Source of the DNA: Haloterrigena salifodinae
Lineage (GTDB): Archaea; Halobacteriota; Halobacteria; Halobacteriales; Natrialbaceae
NCBI RefSeq assembly: GCF_003977755.1
Contig: NZ_RQWN01000002.1
Location: 1 to 64,000 of the forward strand
Length of the DNA stretch: 64,000 nucleotides
Reading direction: 5' to 3'
The translations under genes were made by a program, and so were the position numbers. Shown here in pieces: positions 62,564 through 64,000 of this stretch (within the stretch, counting starts at the first letter, position 1; each line of letters opens with the position of its first letter). A model generated the notes under the pieces. That model saw only the letters and a program-made list of their open reading frames with translations. It did no database searches and had not been told where the DNA came from.

Positions 62564-62620
62564 TCGGCCTCGCGTGCGAAATCAGCAATCCTTAGGACCG
62601 ACCGCCGTTTTGGGCAACGC

Positions 62621-63847
62621 ATGACAGACCCCGAGGACCTCGTCGAGCGAGTCCGCGACGGCGAGTTGCGCCTGCACGAACTCGAGGACTACGCCGATCA
62701 CGACACCGCGGCCGAAGCGCGCCGGCTGCTCCTCGAGCGCGAGACGGAGACGGAACTCGAGGCGATCGGCGACTACGCGTTCCCCGCCGAGGCCGCGGAG
62801 CCGAACATCGAGAACATGATCGGCGCCGCGCAGGTGCCGATGGGCGTCGTCGGTCCCGTGCCGGTTTCGGGCGGCGCGGCCACCGGCGATCACTACCTGC
62901 CGCTGGCGACGACCGAAGGGGCCCTGCTGGCGTCGGTCAACCGCGGGCTGGGCGTGATTCGCTCGGCGGGCGGCGCGGACGCCCGCGTGACGAAAAACGG
63001 GATGACCCGCGCGCCGGTGTTTCGGGTGGCCGGCGTCGCCGAGGCGGCCGAGACCGTCGAGTGGGTCAACGAGAACGGCGACGCGTTGGCCGAGGCCGCC
63101 GAGTCCACGACGAGCCACGGCGAACTGATCGACGTCGAGCCGTACGTCGTCGGTGACTCCGTCTACCTGCGCTTCGCCTACGATACTAAGGACGCCATGG
63201 GGATGAACATGGCCACCATCGCGACCGGCGAGGCCTGCGAGATCGTCGAGGCCGAAACCCCGGCCGACCTCGTCGCGCTCTCGGGCAACCTCTGTTCGGA
63301 CAAGAAACCCGCCGCGATCAACGCCGTCGAGGGCCGCGGCCGCTCGGTGACGGCCGACGCCGTGATCCCCGGCGAGCTCGTCGAGGAGCGACTCCACACG
63401 ACCCCTGAGGCCATCGCCGAGGCGAACACGCGCAAGAACCTCACCGGCAGCGCCAAGGCCGGCAGTCTCGGGTTCAACGCCCACGCGGCCAACGTCGTTG
63501 CCGCCGCCTTCCTCGCGACCGGCCAGGACGAGGCCCAGGTCGTCGAGGCCGCGAACGCGATCACCACCATGGACGCCCGCGAGAATGAGGACGGTACCAC
63601 CGACCTCTACGCCAGCGTCTCGCTGGCCTCCCTCGAGGTGGGCACCGTCGGCGGCGGGACGAAACTGCCGACGCAGGCCGAAGCGCTCGAGGTGCTGGGA
63701 CTGCGCGGCGGCGGCGATCCGCCGGGCTCGAACGCCGACGCCCTGGCCGAGATCATTGCCGTCGGCGCGCTGGCCGGCGAACTCTCCCTGCTCGGCGCGC
63801 TGTCCTCGCGGCATTTGGCGAGCGCACACGAGGATCTCGGTCGCTGA
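62621..63847 (+). CDS. hmgA: 3-hydroxy-3-methylglutaryl-CoA reductase
   Basis: A 408-residue class I HMG-CoA reductase: HMG-CoA plus two NADPH to mevalonate, the committed step to archaeal isoprenoid lipids. Motifs are ENMIGAAQVPMGVVGPVPVS (HMG-CoA binding), YDTKDAMGMNMAT (NADP and catalytic Asp), LSGNLCSDKKPAAINAVEGR (catalytic Lys) and SLEVGTVGGGTKLPTQAEAL. The catalytic His near the end is in LSSRHLASAHE. Length fits haloarchaeal HmgA, the statin target in these organisms. Confidence 0.97.
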   Translation: MTDPEDLVERVRDGELRLHELEDYADHDTAAEARRLLLERETETELEAIGDYAFPAEAAEPNIENMIGAAQVPMGVVGPVPVSGGAATGDHYLPLATTEGALLASVNRGLGVIRSAGGADARVTKNGMTRAPVFRVAGVAEAAETVEWVNENGDALAEAAESTTSHGELIDVEPYVVGDSVYLRFAYDTKDAMGMNMATIATGEACEIVEAETPADLVALSGNLCSDKKPAAINAVEGRGRSVTADAVIPGELVEERLHTTPEAIAEANTRKNLTGSAKAGSLGFNAHAANVVAAAFLATGQDEAQVVEAANAITTMDARENEDGTTDLYASVSLASLEVGTVGGGTKLPTQAEALEVLGLRGGGDPPGSNADALAEIIAVGALAGELSLLGALSSRHLASAHEDLGR

Positions 63848-63903
63848 GTCCCGACTCCTGACTCGGTTCACTGCGGATCGCATTCGACGTCGGGACGGTT
63901 CGG

Positions 63904-64000
63904 TTACGCGTTCTCTGAGGCGGTCTCGCGCTCTTCCGTCGCTTCGTCCCGAGCGCGAATCGTCGTTCGCGCGGTGTAACTGCCGGCGCCGACGAGCAGC
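63904..64000 (-). CDS. C-terminal end of a protein running off the window
   Basis: The last 31 residues of a minus-strand gene are visible: LLVGAGSYTARTTIRARDEA then an acidic end (TEERETASENA). The start lies beyond the right edge. The first residues could be the end of a membrane helix followed by a charged cytoplasmic tail. The family cannot be named from this piece. Confidence 0.6.
   Translation of the reverse strand, partial: LLVGAGSYTARTTIRARDEATEERETASENA

Overview
The window is from a haloarchaeon: high GC, proteins very rich in Asp and Glu, an archaeal 5S rRNA, TATA boxes sitting about 27 bp upstream of start codons (nearly leaderless genes), Orc1/Cdc6, an archaeal-type mevalonate pathway reductase, HalOD1 and bacterio-opsin-activator regulators. 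The protein style resembles Natrialbaceae (Natrinema/Haloterrigena type), but that is inference. An rRNA operon end, NAD synthesis and HMG-CoA reductase suggest the main chromosome.

Layout. 1-550: end of an rRNA operon (23S 3' end, 5S), with tRNA-like acceptor/T-arm mini-structures on both sides of the 5S. 1.3-2.7 kb: a decayed PutP-type sodium symporter and a frameshifted companion gene. 3-12 kb: a proline/hydroxyproline region with an EamA permease, proline racemase/hydroxyproline epimerase, an NSS-family sodium symporter with its small partner, proline dehydrogenase, a divergent HTH regulator and a P5C-dehydrogenase-like ALDH whose end overlaps a 32-residue zinc-finger microprotein. 12-18.4 kb: two IclR regulators, a Tat-exported DUF3006-like protein, glutaryl-CoA-dehydrogenase-like and acyl-CoA dehydrogenases and a 3-hydroxyacyl-CoA dehydrogenase, together an acyl-CoA degradation block. 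19.6-23.5 kb: a surface-glycan group (flippase, GNAT enzyme, polysaccharide deacetylase). 24-27.1 kb: a giant FAD/Fe-S lactate/glycolate-type dehydrogenase.

27.1-30 kb is a candidate replication origin. An orc1/cdc6 gene is preceded by two inverted origin boxes around an AT-rich core and a long polypyrimidine tract, and is followed by 15 direct copies of an 18-bp box, five of them at an exact 36-bp period. It is followed by a dead DUF2178/XRE pair.

31-44.9 kb is mostly housekeeping: fused siroheme decarboxylase, GNAT, TrpD-like protein, SDRs, membrane proteins, AstE/AspA peptidase-like enzyme, cyclophilin, a nine-PAS histidine kinase and a ferredoxin. 44.9-47.9 kb is a lower-GC island around tRNA-Leu(TAA), with tRNA half-copies on both sides, several small membrane proteins and a frame-broken halocin-C8-like Cys-rich bacteriocin precursor. 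47.9-51 kb holds a dead ALDH copy next to the live one, plus a receiver protein whose phospho-acceptor Asp is Glu. 51-64 kb: KptA, the nadABC operon, Gfo/Idh/MocA dehydrogenase, a frameshifted DUF2267 gene, an F420-type flavin oxidoreductase, HalOD1 and HTH-10 regulators, an amidohydrolase, a tandem hairpin repeat and hmgA.
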